Shown: positions 1 through 7,604, counted from the stretch's first letter. The stretch is DNA of 11,374 bases from Novosphingobium sp. (GCA_021299075.1 JAJTFU010000041.1:13561-24934), one strand, 5' to 3'. Numbers and translations: made by a program. The notes: a model not told the origin generated them from the sequence alone.

Positions 1-359
1 GGCGCGGTAATCCATCCGGCGGCGAACCCGGACCTTACGCCAAGGGGGAAACGCGAACGGGCGGGCCGGCGCGGGGGTGCCTGAGCCAGACAGGCTTGGC
101 TGGCGCGCTTTCGGGCGAAAGGCTGACAAGCAGCGCGCGGGTCTTGTCGGCGCGATCCTGACGTGCAGGGCGAAAGCGGGGCGGACTCGCACCCGGGCCG
201 CTATTCACCGGGGCATACCCCGAAGTTCTGCAGGCGGGGAACGCCGCCTGCTCCCTGCATCGTGGGGGCGCAGACGCCTCTGCTGGGAGGGACGCGCCGG
301 CCGCGCGGGTGATAAGCGCAGCTGACCGCCCGCACCCGTCGCACCAGTGGTTACTGGCG
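1..359 (-). other. Hairpin-rich non-coding stretch, probable long leader or structured RNA
   Basis: No open frame here has protein-like composition; frames that stay open are low-complexity Arg/Ala/Pro runs. Read leftwards from the promoter at 366-394, the transcript would carry a series of perfect stem-loops: 344-357 (5-bp stem), 270-283 (5 bp) closed outside by 251-255/285-289, 230-251 (8-bp stem GCAGGCGG/CCGCCTGC), 209-222 (CGGGG, loop CATA, CCCCG), 125-148 (6 bp) and 108-121 (CTTTC/GAAAG). This density suggests a 5' leader or ncRNA. I looked for the conserved cores of RNase P RNA, tmRNA, SRP RNA and TPP, cobalamin and glycine riboswitches and recognised none. A minus-strand ATG at 13-15 could begin the downstream gene, but it has no clear ribosome-binding site and only five codons are visible. 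The identity is unknown. Confidence 0.4.
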
Positions 360-365
360 GCGGTG

Positions 366-394
366 CGTATAACCGATATGGTTACAGAAGTCAA
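366..394 (-). promoter_or_regulatory. Sigma-70-like promoter with palindrome in the spacer
   Basis: On the minus strand, TTGACT (389-394) is followed after 17 nt by TATACG (366-371), a good housekeeping-type -35 and a moderate -10. Transcription would start near 359 and run towards position 1. The spacer and the -10 region contain a perfect inverted repeat, TAACC-GATAT-GGTTA on the plus strand (370-384), placed where a bound repressor would block RNA polymerase. The promoter elements are seen directly; the operator role is inferred. Confidence 0.6.
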
Positions 395-424
395 GCAAAC
401 AATCCTCCCTGGTTTTGCGAAGCA

Positions 425-527
425 CAAATGGGGAGGTGGCAGACGCCGTAGGCGGCTGACGGAAGGGTGATGCCTGCCCGCACTACCCCTCCGTCATTTG
501 CTGACGCAAATGCCACCTCCCCATTTG
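425..527. repeat. Foldback (REP/MITE-like) element downstream of queG
   Basis: The termini are perfect 17-bp inverted repeats: CAAATGGGGAGGTGGCA at 425-441 and its reverse complement at 511-527. Inside are a second pair matching at 11 of 12 positions (457-468 with 485-496) and two local hairpins, 444-454 (CGCC/GGCG) and 497-510 (TTTGC/GCAAA). The whole unit of about 103 bp folds back on itself, has no open frame of its own, and lies 25 bp beyond the queG stop codon. This architecture fits a short interspersed palindromic repeat mobilised in trans. From memory, similar AT-flanked GGGGAGGTGGCAG sequences recur in sphingomonad genomes, but that is not verified here. It could also act as a bidirectional transcription or decay barrier between queG and the leftward transcript. 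Confidence 0.65.
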
Positions 528-552
528 CGGCTGCGCCGAAAACATGGAGGAT

Positions 553-1620
553 TTACTTGGTGGAGAGCTGCTCCAGTGCCCACTGCGCCGCCTCGGCCAC
601 GACCGGGTCGGGGTCGCCAGCCAGCGCCTGCACTTGCGGCCGCAGTGCAGCATCGCCGCTGTTGCCGGCAGCATAGAGACAGTTGCGCACGAACCGGTCC
701 CGCCCGATCCGCTTTATCGGCGATCCGCTGAACAGCTTGCGGAAGGCAGCGTCATCCAGCGCCAGTAGATCGGCCAGGCGCGGCGCGGCCAATTCGGCGC
801 GGGGCAGGAAGGCGCGCATGGTCTGGGCGGTGCTGGCAAACTTGTTCCACGGGCAGACCGCCAGGCAATCGTCGCAGCCGTAGATCCGGTCGCCCAGCGC
901 TGTGCGGAATTCTTCCGGCACCGGTCCCTTGTGCTCGATCGTCAGGTAGGAAATGCAGCGCCGCGCATCGAGCTGATAGGGCGCAGGAAAAGCATTCGTG
1001 GGGCAAGCGGTCTGGCAGGCGTTGCACGAACCGCAACGGTCCCGGCCCGGCGCGTCGACCGGCAGTTCCAGCGTCGTATAGATCACGCCCAGAAACAGCC
1101 AGGAACCATGCTCGCGGCTGACCAGGTTGGTGTGCTTGCCCTGCCAGCCCAGCCCCGCCGCCTCGCCCAGCGGCTTTTCCATCACCGGGGCCGTATCGAC
1201 GAAGACTTTCACGCCAATTTCGCCCAGCCCGCGCTTCGCCGCTTGGTCCACCAGCCAGCGGGCCAATGCCTTCAGCGCCTTCTTGACCGTGTCATGATAG
1301 TCCGACCCTTGCGCATAGACCGAAATCCGCGCCCGGCCCTCCCGTTCGGCCAGCGGATCGCTGGCGGGGGCATAGCTCATGCCCAGGGCAATCACGCTGG
1401 CTGCCTCGGGCCACAGGCCTTGCGGGCTGCGGCGATGGTGGGCGCGGCTTTCCATCCAATCCATCGCGCCGTGGCGCCCTTCGCCCAGCCATTCTTCGAG
1501 CCGCCGGGCGCGCACAGGGTCTTCCACCGCCGCAGTCACCCCGCAGGCGGCAAAGCCCAGCCGCGCCGCTTCGTGCGCCAGATCGGCCTTAAGGCCCATG
1601 ATTTCAGCGGCGTTAACCAA
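553..1620 (-). CDS. queG: Epoxyqueuosine reductase QueG
   Basis: QueG carries out the last step of queuosine synthesis, reducing epoxyqueuosine to queuosine in the wobble position of GUN-anticodon tRNAs. It is a cytoplasmic enzyme using cobalamin and two 4Fe-4S clusters. The 355-aa product shows the ferredoxin-type cysteines C196/C199/C202/C206 (CGSCNACQTACP) and C249/C252/C256 (CDDCLAVCPW), the conserved VDTAPVMEKP stretch holding the probable general acid D142, and a C-terminal HEAT-like helical end for tRNA contact. The length is normal for the family. The start is uncertain. The frame opens at a TTG at 1620 (GGAG and AGGAAG lie just upstream), while an ATG at 1599 gives 348 aa and a more typical N-terminus but no visible ribosome-binding site. 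It is divergent from the ABC genes with a short shared intergenic region. Confidence 0.95.
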   Translation of the reverse strand: MVNAAEIMGLKADLAHEAARLGFAACGVTAAVEDPVRARRLEEWLGEGRHGAMDWMESRAHHRRSPQGLWPEAASVIALGMSYAPASDPLAEREGRARISVYAQGSDYHDTVKKALKALARWLVDQAAKRGLGEIGVKVFVDTAPVMEKPLGEAAGLGWQGKHTNLVSREHGSWLFLGVIYTTLELPVDAPGRDRCGSCNACQTACPTNAFPAPYQLDARRCISYLTIEHKGPVPEEFRTALGDRIYGCDDCLAVCPWNKFASTAQTMRAFLPRAELAAPRLADLLALDDAAFRKLFSGSPIKRIGRDRFVRNCLYAAGNSGDAALRPQVQALAGDPDPVVAEAAQWALEQLSTK

Positions 1621-1688
1621 ACTTCCTGTTGCTCCTGTTCACGCGGCCTCCATAGTGGCCACAGACCATGAAGCTAGGGGAATGGCAG

Positions 1689-2666
1689 ATGGCGGGCAAT
1701 CTCGGCGCCGCAGACGGAGCAGGCGCGGGACGGCCGCTGGCCATCGAGGCGAAGGGGCTGGTCAAGCGGTTCGACGGCTTCACGGCCGTTGACGGTGTCG
1801 ACATCGCGGTCCCCGAAGGCGCGATCTACGGCATCCTTGGCCCCAACGGTGCGGGCAAGACCACGACGCTCAGGATGTTGCTCGGCATCATCGACCCGGA
1901 CGAAGGCCTGCGTCGGATCCTGGGGCATGACCGCCCGCACGAGATCAGCCACGCGATCGGATATCTCCCTGAGGAGCGCGGGCTCTATCCCGCGATGAAG
2001 GCTTACGAAGCCATTGCCTTCCTCGGCGCATTGCGCGGCCTGCCGCTGGCCGAAGGGCGCAAGCGCGGCAAGGCGCTGCTGGAGGAGCATGGCCTGGGCT
2101 ATGCGACCGAACGCCAGATCCGCCAGCTCTCCAAGGGCATGGCCCAGCAGGTCCAGCTGCTCGGCACCCTGGTCCACGAGCCGCGGCTGGTGGTGTTCGA
2201 CGAGCCGTTCTCGGGCCTCGATGCGCTCAATCAGGGCAAGCTGGAAAAGATGATCCGGGCGCTGGCCGCCAAGGGCACGACCGTGATCTTTTCGACCCAC
2301 GTGATCGCCCATGCCGAGCGGCTGTGCGATGAAGTGGCGATCATCGCCGGAGGCAAGGTGCCATTCGCCGGGCCGGTCGACGTGGCGCGTGACCGGATCC
2401 GCCCGCAGGTGCGGCTGGAAACGCGGGCGAGCGAGGGGGCCTGGCGCGCGGCGCTTCCCGCCGATGCCCGGCACGAAGGCAATTATTGGCTGTTCTCGCT
2501 GCCCGAAAGCGGGATCGAACCGCTGCTGCGCGCGCTGATCGAGGGTGAGGCGGGGATCCTGTCGCTGTCGATCGAGCGCGCCGGGCTGCACGATGCCTTC
2601 GTGGCGATCGCGGGCGAGGCGGCAGCGCGCGCGCTGGCTGAAGACAAGCCGCAGGAGGGCCGCTGA
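1689..2666 (+). CDS. ABC transporter ATP-binding protein, NatA-like
   Basis: This is the nucleotide-binding subunit of an ABC-2 type exporter, working with the permease directly downstream. In the 325-aa form, Walker A is GPNGAGKTT (51-59), the signature is LSKGM (147-151), Walker B is LVVFDE (167-172) and the switch histidine is H204 (STHVIAHAE). After residue 230 comes a DUF4162-type tail common in NatA/YhaQ-like proteins. The signature departs from the canonical LSGGQ but keeps its Ser and second Gly. The start at 1689 is chosen because AGGGGA (1676-1681) sits 7 nt upstream; an in-frame ATG at 1668 lacks such a site. A weak promoter may lie at TTGCTC (1629-1634), 16 nt, CATAGT (1651-1656). 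The substrate is unknown: NatA relatives export Na+, peptides or drugs. Confidence 0.9.
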   Translation: MAGNLGAADGAGAGRPLAIEAKGLVKRFDGFTAVDGVDIAVPEGAIYGILGPNGAGKTTTLRMLLGIIDPDEGLRRILGHDRPHEISHAIGYLPEERGLYPAMKAYEAIAFLGALRGLPLAEGRKRGKALLEEHGLGYATERQIRQLSKGMAQQVQLLGTLVHEPRLVVFDEPFSGLDALNQGKLEKMIRALAAKGTTVIFSTHVIAHAERLCDEVAIIAGGKVPFAGPVDVARDRIRPQVRLETRASEGAWRAALPADARHEGNYWLFSLPESGIEPLLRALIEGEAGILSLSIERAGLHDAFVAIAGEAAARALAEDKPQEGR

Positions 2667-2667
2667 C

Positions 2668-3912
2668 ATGACCGCGCTGAATGGACGTCTCTCCACCCTG
2701 GCCGCCGCCTTCGTCATTGCCCGGCGTGATTTCACCGCGATCCTGTTCTCGCGCTCGTTCTTCCTCTTCCTGCTGGGTCCGTTGTTCCCGATCCTGGTCG
2801 GGGGCCTGGCTGGCGGGATCGGCAGCGAAGTGCGCAGCAATGCCGCGCGGCCCGAGCTGGGCGTGGCCATGTCCGCCGCCGATGGCCGGGCCTTGCTCGC
2901 CGCGCGCCAGCGGCTGGAGCCGCAACTGGGCGCGGCCGTGCCGGTGCTGGTGGTGGTCAAGGAACTGGCGCCGGGCGAAAGCTTCGATGCCCGCGCGGCC
3001 ATGCAGGACCGCCGGGTCAACCTGGCGGCCGTGGTTACCGGCACTTTGCAGAAACCGGTCCTGTCCGGGCCAGAAGAGCGGATCGCCGACTGGCGCGGCC
3101 CGGTTGCCGTCCTGGCCGCCGAAGCGCAGCGCGCCGGGGGCACGGACTATCCGGCGGTCGGCCTGGCACCGCTCAAGCTATCGACCACGGCCGATGAGGC
3201 GCGCAGCCGCACGGTTACCGCCCAGCTCGGTCAGACAGTGCTGTTCCTGCTGACCATGCTCCTGGCCGGCATGGTGCTGTCCAACCTGGTCGAGGAAAAG
3301 GGCAACAAGATCATCGAGGTGCTGGCCGCGGCGATCCCGATGGACGCCGTGTTCCTGGGCAAGCTGTTTGCCATGCTGGCAGTCTCGTTCGTCGGCACCG
3401 GCGTCTGGGCGACAGTCGGCACCTCGGTCTGGCTGGCGGCGGGCAACAACCTGGGCCAGTTCCCGGCCCCGGCGGTCGGCTGGCCATTGTTCTTCCTGCT
3501 CGGCACGGCCTATTTCGCAATGGGCTACCTGCTGCTCGGCTCGCTGTTCCTGGCGATCGGCTCGATGGCCGCGACGGTGCGCGAGGTTCAGACCCTGTCG
3601 ATGCCGGTCACGATGCTCCAGCTGCTCAACTTCTTCTTCGCCTCCTGGGCGATGGCGCGGCCGGGCTCGGCAGTGGAGCTGGCGGCGATGATCGTCCCGT
3701 TCAGCTCGCCCTTTGCCATGCTGGCCCACGCCGCGCGTGACGGGGCGCTGTTGCCGCATGTCCTGGCGCTGGCCTGGCAGGCGGTCTGCGTCGCGGTCTT
3801 CGTGCGGGTTGGCGCCACGCTGTTCCGGCGCTGGGTGATGAAGAGCGGGCCGGCGCGCAGCGATGGCCAGGGCCCCTGGAAACGCCTGCTCGCGCGCCGG
3901 GCCGTGCGGTGA
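2668..3912 (+). CDS. ABC-2 type permease, NatB-like
   Basis: This is the membrane subunit of the exporter, 414 aa. An N-terminal membrane segment (about 31-51) is followed by an extracytoplasmic domain of roughly 135 residues, then about six more hydrophobic segments from residue 190 to 385. The cytoplasmic motif VEEKGNKIIEVL (208-219) after the second helix is the hallmark of NatB/YhaP-type ABC-2 permeases, thought to couple to the ATPase. The start is set by AGGAGG (2653-2658) 9 nt ahead of the ATG, one base after the stop of the ATPase gene, so the two form an operon. An earlier in-frame ATG at 2545 lies inside the ATPase gene and yields an Arg-rich, non-membrane extension, so it is rejected. 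The substrate cannot be read from the sequence. Confidence 0.9.
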   Translation: MTALNGRLSTLAAAFVIARRDFTAILFSRSFFLFLLGPLFPILVGGLAGGIGSEVRSNAARPELGVAMSAADGRALLAARQRLEPQLGAAVPVLVVVKELAPGESFDARAAMQDRRVNLAAVVTGTLQKPVLSGPEERIADWRGPVAVLAAEAQRAGGTDYPAVGLAPLKLSTTADEARSRTVTAQLGQTVLFLLTMLLAGMVLSNLVEEKGNKIIEVLAAAIPMDAVFLGKLFAMLAVSFVGTGVWATVGTSVWLAAGNNLGQFPAPAVGWPLFFLLGTAYFAMGYLLLGSLFLAIGSMAATVREVQTLSMPVTMLQLLNFFFASWAMARPGSAVELAAMIVPFSSPFAMLAHAARDGALLPHVLALAWQAVCVAVFVRVGATLFRRWVMKSGPARSDGQGPWKRLLARRAVR

Positions 3913-3954
3913 ATAAGGTCCGTTCCGGAGACGCTATTGACTCTTGGGTAAGTT

Positions 3955-3969
3955 AGACCAAGTAGGTCT
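3955..3969. promoter_or_regulatory. Inverted repeat upstream of the P450, candidate operator
   Basis: AGACC (3955-3959), 5-nt spacer, GGTCT (3965-3969) forms a perfect short palindrome in the 103-bp gap before the P450. A -35-like TTGACT lies at 3937-3942, but no convincing -10 is found at 16-18 nt, where the palindrome falls. The placement would suit a dimeric repressor or activator site; no regulator gene is nearby. Confidence 0.3.
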
Positions 3970-4015
3970 TGATGGGAAACTGATTGCGACAACGCGCAGC
4001 AGAAGAGGATTCGTC

Positions 4016-5347
4016 ATGGCCACCCAGATCGCCGATGCCCCGTTCAAGTACCGCAGCGCGCCCACCGCGACCGAAGCTTTTGAAGGCTGGCTGAAGGAAT
4101 ACGGGCAGAATCTGCCGGTCCACACCCATCCGTGGGATGTGTCCCGTTCGGACATTTATGTCGAGGACCGCTGGCAGCCGATCTTTGCCGAAATGCGCGC
4201 CAAGGCGCCGGTGAACAAGGTCACCGGCACGCCCTATGGCGATTACTGGAACGTGACCACGGTCAAGACGATCCAGCATGTCGAATCGTTGCCCGAGCTC
4301 TATTCCTCTTCGTGGCTCCACGGCGGGATCACGATCGGCGATCCGCCGGCCGACATGACGCCCGAGATGCTGGAAGAGCGCCGCTTGCCGATGTTCATTG
4401 CGATGGACCGGCCCGAACACACCGGCCAGCGCCGCACCGTCGCCCCAGCCTTCACCCCGGGCGAGATCGACAAGATGGCCGCCGAAGTGCGGATGCGCAC
4501 CGCCGCCACGCTCGACAGCCTGCCCTGGGGTGAGGAATTCGACTGGGTCGACAAGGTCTCGATCGAACTGACCACCGGCATGCTGGCGATCCTGTTCGGC
4601 TTCCCGTGGGAAGACCGCCGCCTGCTGACCTTCTGGTCAGACTGGGCCGGCGATGTCGAGCTGGGCCTGGCGCGCGAGCTGGCCGATACCCGGCACGAAA
4701 TCCTGCTCGAAATGGCGCGCTACTTCCAGACGCTGTGGATGGAGCGCATGGGTGCGGAACCGAGCCGCGACCTGATCTCGATGATGATCCATTCGGACGC
4801 GATGAACCACATGAGCCCGCAGGAGTTCATGGGCAACCTCGTCCTGCTGATCGTCGGCGGCAACGATACCACCCGCAACACCATGTCGGGCATCGTCCAG
4901 GGGCTGGACCAGTTCCCCGACCAGCGCGCGATCTTTGAAAACGATCCCTCGGTGATCCCCAACGCGGTGCAGGAATGTATTCGCTATGTGACGCCCTTGG
5001 CCCACATGCGCCGCACCGCGACCGAAGATGCCGACCTGTTCGGCAACCAGGTCAAGAAGGGTGACAAGCTGATCCTGTGGTACCTTTCGGCCAACCGCGA
5101 CGAGACGGTGTTCGAGAACCCGGACAAGCTGGACATCACGCGCGAGAATGCCCGCCGGCACCTCTCGTTCGGCTATGGCATCCACCGCTGCGTCGGTGCC
5201 CGCCTGGCCGAACTGCAGCTCAAGATCCTGCTCGAAGAAATGCACGCCCGGCGGATGCGCGTGAACGTCACCGGCAAGGTCGAGCGCGTGCGCGCCAACT
5301 TCGTCCACGGCTTCCGCAAGCTGGGCGTGACGCTGAGCAAGTTCTGA
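4016..5347 (+). CDS. Cytochrome P450, CYP153-like terminal hydroxylase
   Basis: CYP153 enzymes are soluble bacterial P450s that hydroxylate the terminal carbon of medium-chain alkanes, fatty acids and related chains, taking electrons from a ferredoxin and ferredoxin reductase. The 443-aa product has the I-helix oxygen-activation motif GGNDTT (281-286), the ExxR pair E320/R323 and the heme loop FGYGIHRCVG with ligand C392. CYP153-type stretches include MFIAMDRPEHTGQRRTV (126-142) and EEFDWVDKVSIELTTGML (173-190). AGAGGA (4004-4009) stands 6 nt before the chosen ATG; a longer in-frame start at 3944 has none and would overlap the palindrome. No ferredoxin or reductase gene lies in the window, so redox partners must come from elsewhere. 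The gene overlaps msrB by one base. The family is assigned from remembered motifs, and substrate preference is not determinable. Confidence 0.92.
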   Translation: MATQIADAPFKYRSAPTATEAFEGWLKEYGQNLPVHTHPWDVSRSDIYVEDRWQPIFAEMRAKAPVNKVTGTPYGDYWNVTTVKTIQHVESLPELYSSSWLHGGITIGDPPADMTPEMLEERRLPMFIAMDRPEHTGQRRTVAPAFTPGEIDKMAAEVRMRTAATLDSLPWGEEFDWVDKVSIELTTGMLAILFGFPWEDRRLLTFWSDWAGDVELGLARELADTRHEILLEMARYFQTLWMERMGAEPSRDLISMMIHSDAMNHMSPQEFMGNLVLLIVGGNDTTRNTMSGIVQGLDQFPDQRAIFENDPSVIPNAVQECIRYVTPLAHMRRTATEDADLFGNQVKKGDKLILWYLSANRDETVFENPDKLDITRENARRHLSFGYGIHRCVGARLAELQLKILLEEMHARRMRVNVTGKVERVRANFVHGFRKLGVTLSKF

Positions 5348-5823
5348 TGCCGGGTCGGCGCAGCTTCCTCGGCTGGTTGGCCGCGGGTGCTGCTGCCGGC
5401 GGCTTGGCCGCCTGTTCAAGCGCCGAAGCAAGGACCTATCCGGTCCGCTTCAGCGACGCCGAATGGAAGAAGCGGCTCACCGCCAAGCAGTACTACATCC
5501 TGCGCCGCAAGGGCACCGAGGTGCCTGGCTCCTCGCCGCTGCTGCATGAAAAGCGCAAGGGCGTGTTCGTCTGCGCAGCCGATGGCAACGTGCTCTATTC
5601 CAGCGCCACGAAGTACGACAGCAAGACCGGCTGGCCCAGCTTCTGGGATGTGGTGCCGGGATCGATCGGTACGTCGGTCGATTTCGATGTCGGCTATCCG
5701 CGCACCGAGGTGCACTGCGCCCGCTGCGGCGGACACCTGGGCCACGTCTTCAACGATGGCCCCAAGCCGACCGGCAAGCGGTACTGCATGAACGGTGATG
5801 CGCTGCTGTTCCGTCCGGCTTAA
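5347..5823 (+). CDS. msrB: Tat-signal lipoprotein methionine-(R)-sulfoxide reductase MsrB
   Basis: MsrB reduces methionine-R-sulfoxide in oxidised proteins. The 158-aa product starts with a twin-arginine motif RRSFLG (4-9), a hydrophobic stretch and a lipobox LAAC (20-23), so it is probably exported by Tat and lipid-anchored at C23; serine at +2 suggests the outer membrane. The MsrB fold follows: GWPSFW (95-100), HCARCGGHLGHVF (123-135) and the catalytic cysteine C147 in RYCMN. Of the two CxxC zinc pairs, the second is intact (C124/C127) but the first reads C76-A-A-D79. The usual resolving-cysteine position before GWPSF is Thr94. The ATG overlaps the P450 stop (TGATG), implying translational coupling. 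The stop codon shares a TTAA with the converging gene. Confidence 0.92.
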   Translation: MPGRRSFLGWLAAGAAAGGLAACSSAEARTYPVRFSDAEWKKRLTAKQYYILRRKGTEVPGSSPLLHEKRKGVFVCAADGNVLYSSATKYDSKTGWPSFWDVVPGSIGTSVDFDVGYPRTEVHCARCGGHLGHVFNDGPKPTGKRYCMNGDALLFRPA

Positions 5824-7604
5824 CGGACGCGATAGACCCGCAGCCCGTTGACATCCTTGAGCGCTACCGGCTCCAGCCAAGTCGGCACTTCGTTGCGCTC
5901 AAGCCGGGCCATGAAGCCGTTTGGCGCTTCGGCCTCGTAGATCATCGGTTCGAACAGGCCGGGACAATAGGCCACATATTCGATGCCGCGCCGTGCCGCG
6001 ATGGCGCGGGCCTGGTCGGGTGTGCCGCGGAAAGCATCGATCACGTCACGCATTGCCGCGCTTGAGCGGTGGTGACCGCTGGCGACGATCCGGTGGTTGC
6101 TCACGTAAAGCAACGAGGGACCGGTATCGAGCGTGGCGAGGATATCGGCCGGCGGCAGCGCGTTGATCCCGCTGAGGTTCTGGGCGAGTTCGCACTTCGC
6201 GCTCTCTCGCACCTGGCGTTCCAGCGCGGCTTGCTGCGGGGTCAGCAAGTTCTTGACCGCAGTGATCGGGACGGCCGGAATCAGCGCGACCAAGGCCGCG
6301 AGCGTCATGCCGATGCGCTGCGCGGGCGAGGTCAATGTCTGGGCATGGTCGAGCCAGCGGCGGACCTGGGCGGCGGCAGCCGGAGCGGCGAAAGTCGCGG
6401 CAACCGCCGAGGCGCGTTCGACCAGCACGGCCACGCCAACAGCAGCCAGGACCAGCAGGGCATATTCGGCCCAGATCCAGCGTGCGGCCACATCGCGCTG
6501 CCAGATCAGGAACAGCGCGACCAGAGCGAGGACGGGCAGGCCGACCGTCTGGATCGCATCGCCAAGGCCCTGGTGCCACAGCGGCAAGCCTTCCGGGACG
6601 CGTAGATACCAGAATTGACGGACCACCGGGTCAAGCGCGGCAAAGGCATCGCCGCGGGCGCACTGCGGTGCCAGCCAGGCTGCCGCGACCAGTCCGGCGC
6701 CGGCGGCCAGGGCCAGGGCGGCCACTTGCTGCCACAGGCGGGGTTCGCGCAGCCGGGTTGCCAGCATACAGCCCGTCGCGGCCAGGCCAAGCAGCGCCAG
6801 GTGCGCGCCCGAGATGACGTCGCAATAGGGCAGCCAGAGTTCGGCCGGGCGGTGGCCGAGCAGCCAGAACAGGATCGAGCCCAGCGCGAGCGCGGCCATA
6901 CCGTGACTCAGCCAGGCCGAATCGCGCCAGTCGCGCAGCCAGCGCAGGGCGAAGAGGCCCATGAAGGCAGCTGCCAGCGGCAGGCCTTCGATCGAGATCG
7001 TCAGCCAGAAGGCCAGGGCCAGCCCGGCAACGGTCCCGCCCTTGCGGGGATTGGTGGCAAAGGCCGAGTTCAGCGCGATCAGGGCCATGACGATCTGCCA
7101 GCCGTGGTGATCGATCCGCAGCGGCCGCAGCTGGTGCAGCACCGGCACCGAGATGGCGAGCACCAGGCAGGCAAACAGGCCCACCTCAGCGCCGAACATC
7201 CGCCGGGCGAGGCGCGCGACCAGCGCCACGACGCAGCCCAGGGTCAAGAGCGGGACCAGTGTCAGCGCGGCCAGTTCGGCCAGGTGCTGGCCCAGGAAGG
7301 GTCGCAGCGCCAGGATCATGACGGCGATCGGCGGGTCAATCAGCCGGGTCCAGTGCATCGCCGCCCCGGCGGGGAGATCGATCCGGTACTGGTGGACATC
7401 GAACCAGCTTTGCCCGCCGATCCAGTCACGCACCTGCAGCAGGCGCAGCAGATCGTCGGGGTCGGGAAAGCGGATCTCGGCGATCGACTTGGCGTTGACG
7501 ATCAGGGTGAGCAGGCACAGCCCGAGCCAGACCAGCAGGGTTTTGCGCCGGAAGGCCGGATCGGCAGGTTCCGGGTGCGGGACTGGCAGTGCTCTGTCGG
7601 TCAT
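5820..7604 (-). CDS. Polytopic membrane protein, GT-C glycosyltransferase-like
   Basis: 594 aa with a membrane segment at about 23-39, then roughly ten further hydrophobic segments up to about residue 465, and a C-terminal soluble domain (about 466-594). The first extracytoplasmic loop carries acidic residues in DPDD (48-51), followed by DWIGGQSWFD and MHWTRLIDPP. A second polar motif, RIDHHGW, is at 163-169. This layout resembles GT-C transferases (STT3/PMT/ArnT-like), which move sugars from polyprenyl-phosphate donors in the periplasm. The tail motif with GHHR and RRGIEYVAYCPG is common in such membrane proteins. I cannot assign acceptor or sugar. The start overlaps the gtrA stop by one base (TAATG) with no clear ribosome-binding site, so translation is probably coupled. 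The start codon choice is therefore reasonably secure. Confidence 0.75.
   Translation of the reverse strand: MTDRALPVPHPEPADPAFRRKTLLVWLGLCLLTLIVNAKSIAEIRFPDPDDLLRLLQVRDWIGGQSWFDVHQYRIDLPAGAAMHWTRLIDPPIAVMILALRPFLGQHLAELAALTLVPLLTLGCVVALVARLARRMFGAEVGLFACLVLAISVPVLHQLRPLRIDHHGWQIVMALIALNSAFATNPRKGGTVAGLALAFWLTISIEGLPLAAAFMGLFALRWLRDWRDSAWLSHGMAALALGSILFWLLGHRPAELWLPYCDVISGAHLALLGLAATGCMLATRLREPRLWQQVAALALAAGAGLVAAAWLAPQCARGDAFAALDPVVRQFWYLRVPEGLPLWHQGLGDAIQTVGLPVLALVALFLIWQRDVAARWIWAEYALLVLAAVGVAVLVERASAVAATFAAPAAAAQVRRWLDHAQTLTSPAQRIGMTLAALVALIPAVPITAVKNLLTPQQAALERQVRESAKCELAQNLSGINALPPADILATLDTGPSLLYVSNHRIVASGHHRSSAAMRDVIDAFRGTPDQARAIAARRGIEYVAYCPGLFEPMIYEAEAPNGFMARLERNEVPTWLEPVALKDVNGLRVYRVR

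Noticed and set aside
35..427. Possible 130-codon protein gene on the minus strand at the left edge
   Set aside because: Its start lies upstream of the best promoter, so the message would not include it. The peptide is compositionally non-protein-like and crosses many perfect hairpins.
1674..3143. Long minus-strand open frame of 489 codons antisense to the ABC genes
   Set aside because: It is a GC-rich shadow of two well-supported ABC genes. Its translation is rich in Arg, Ala and Pro with no family motif and no ribosome-binding site.
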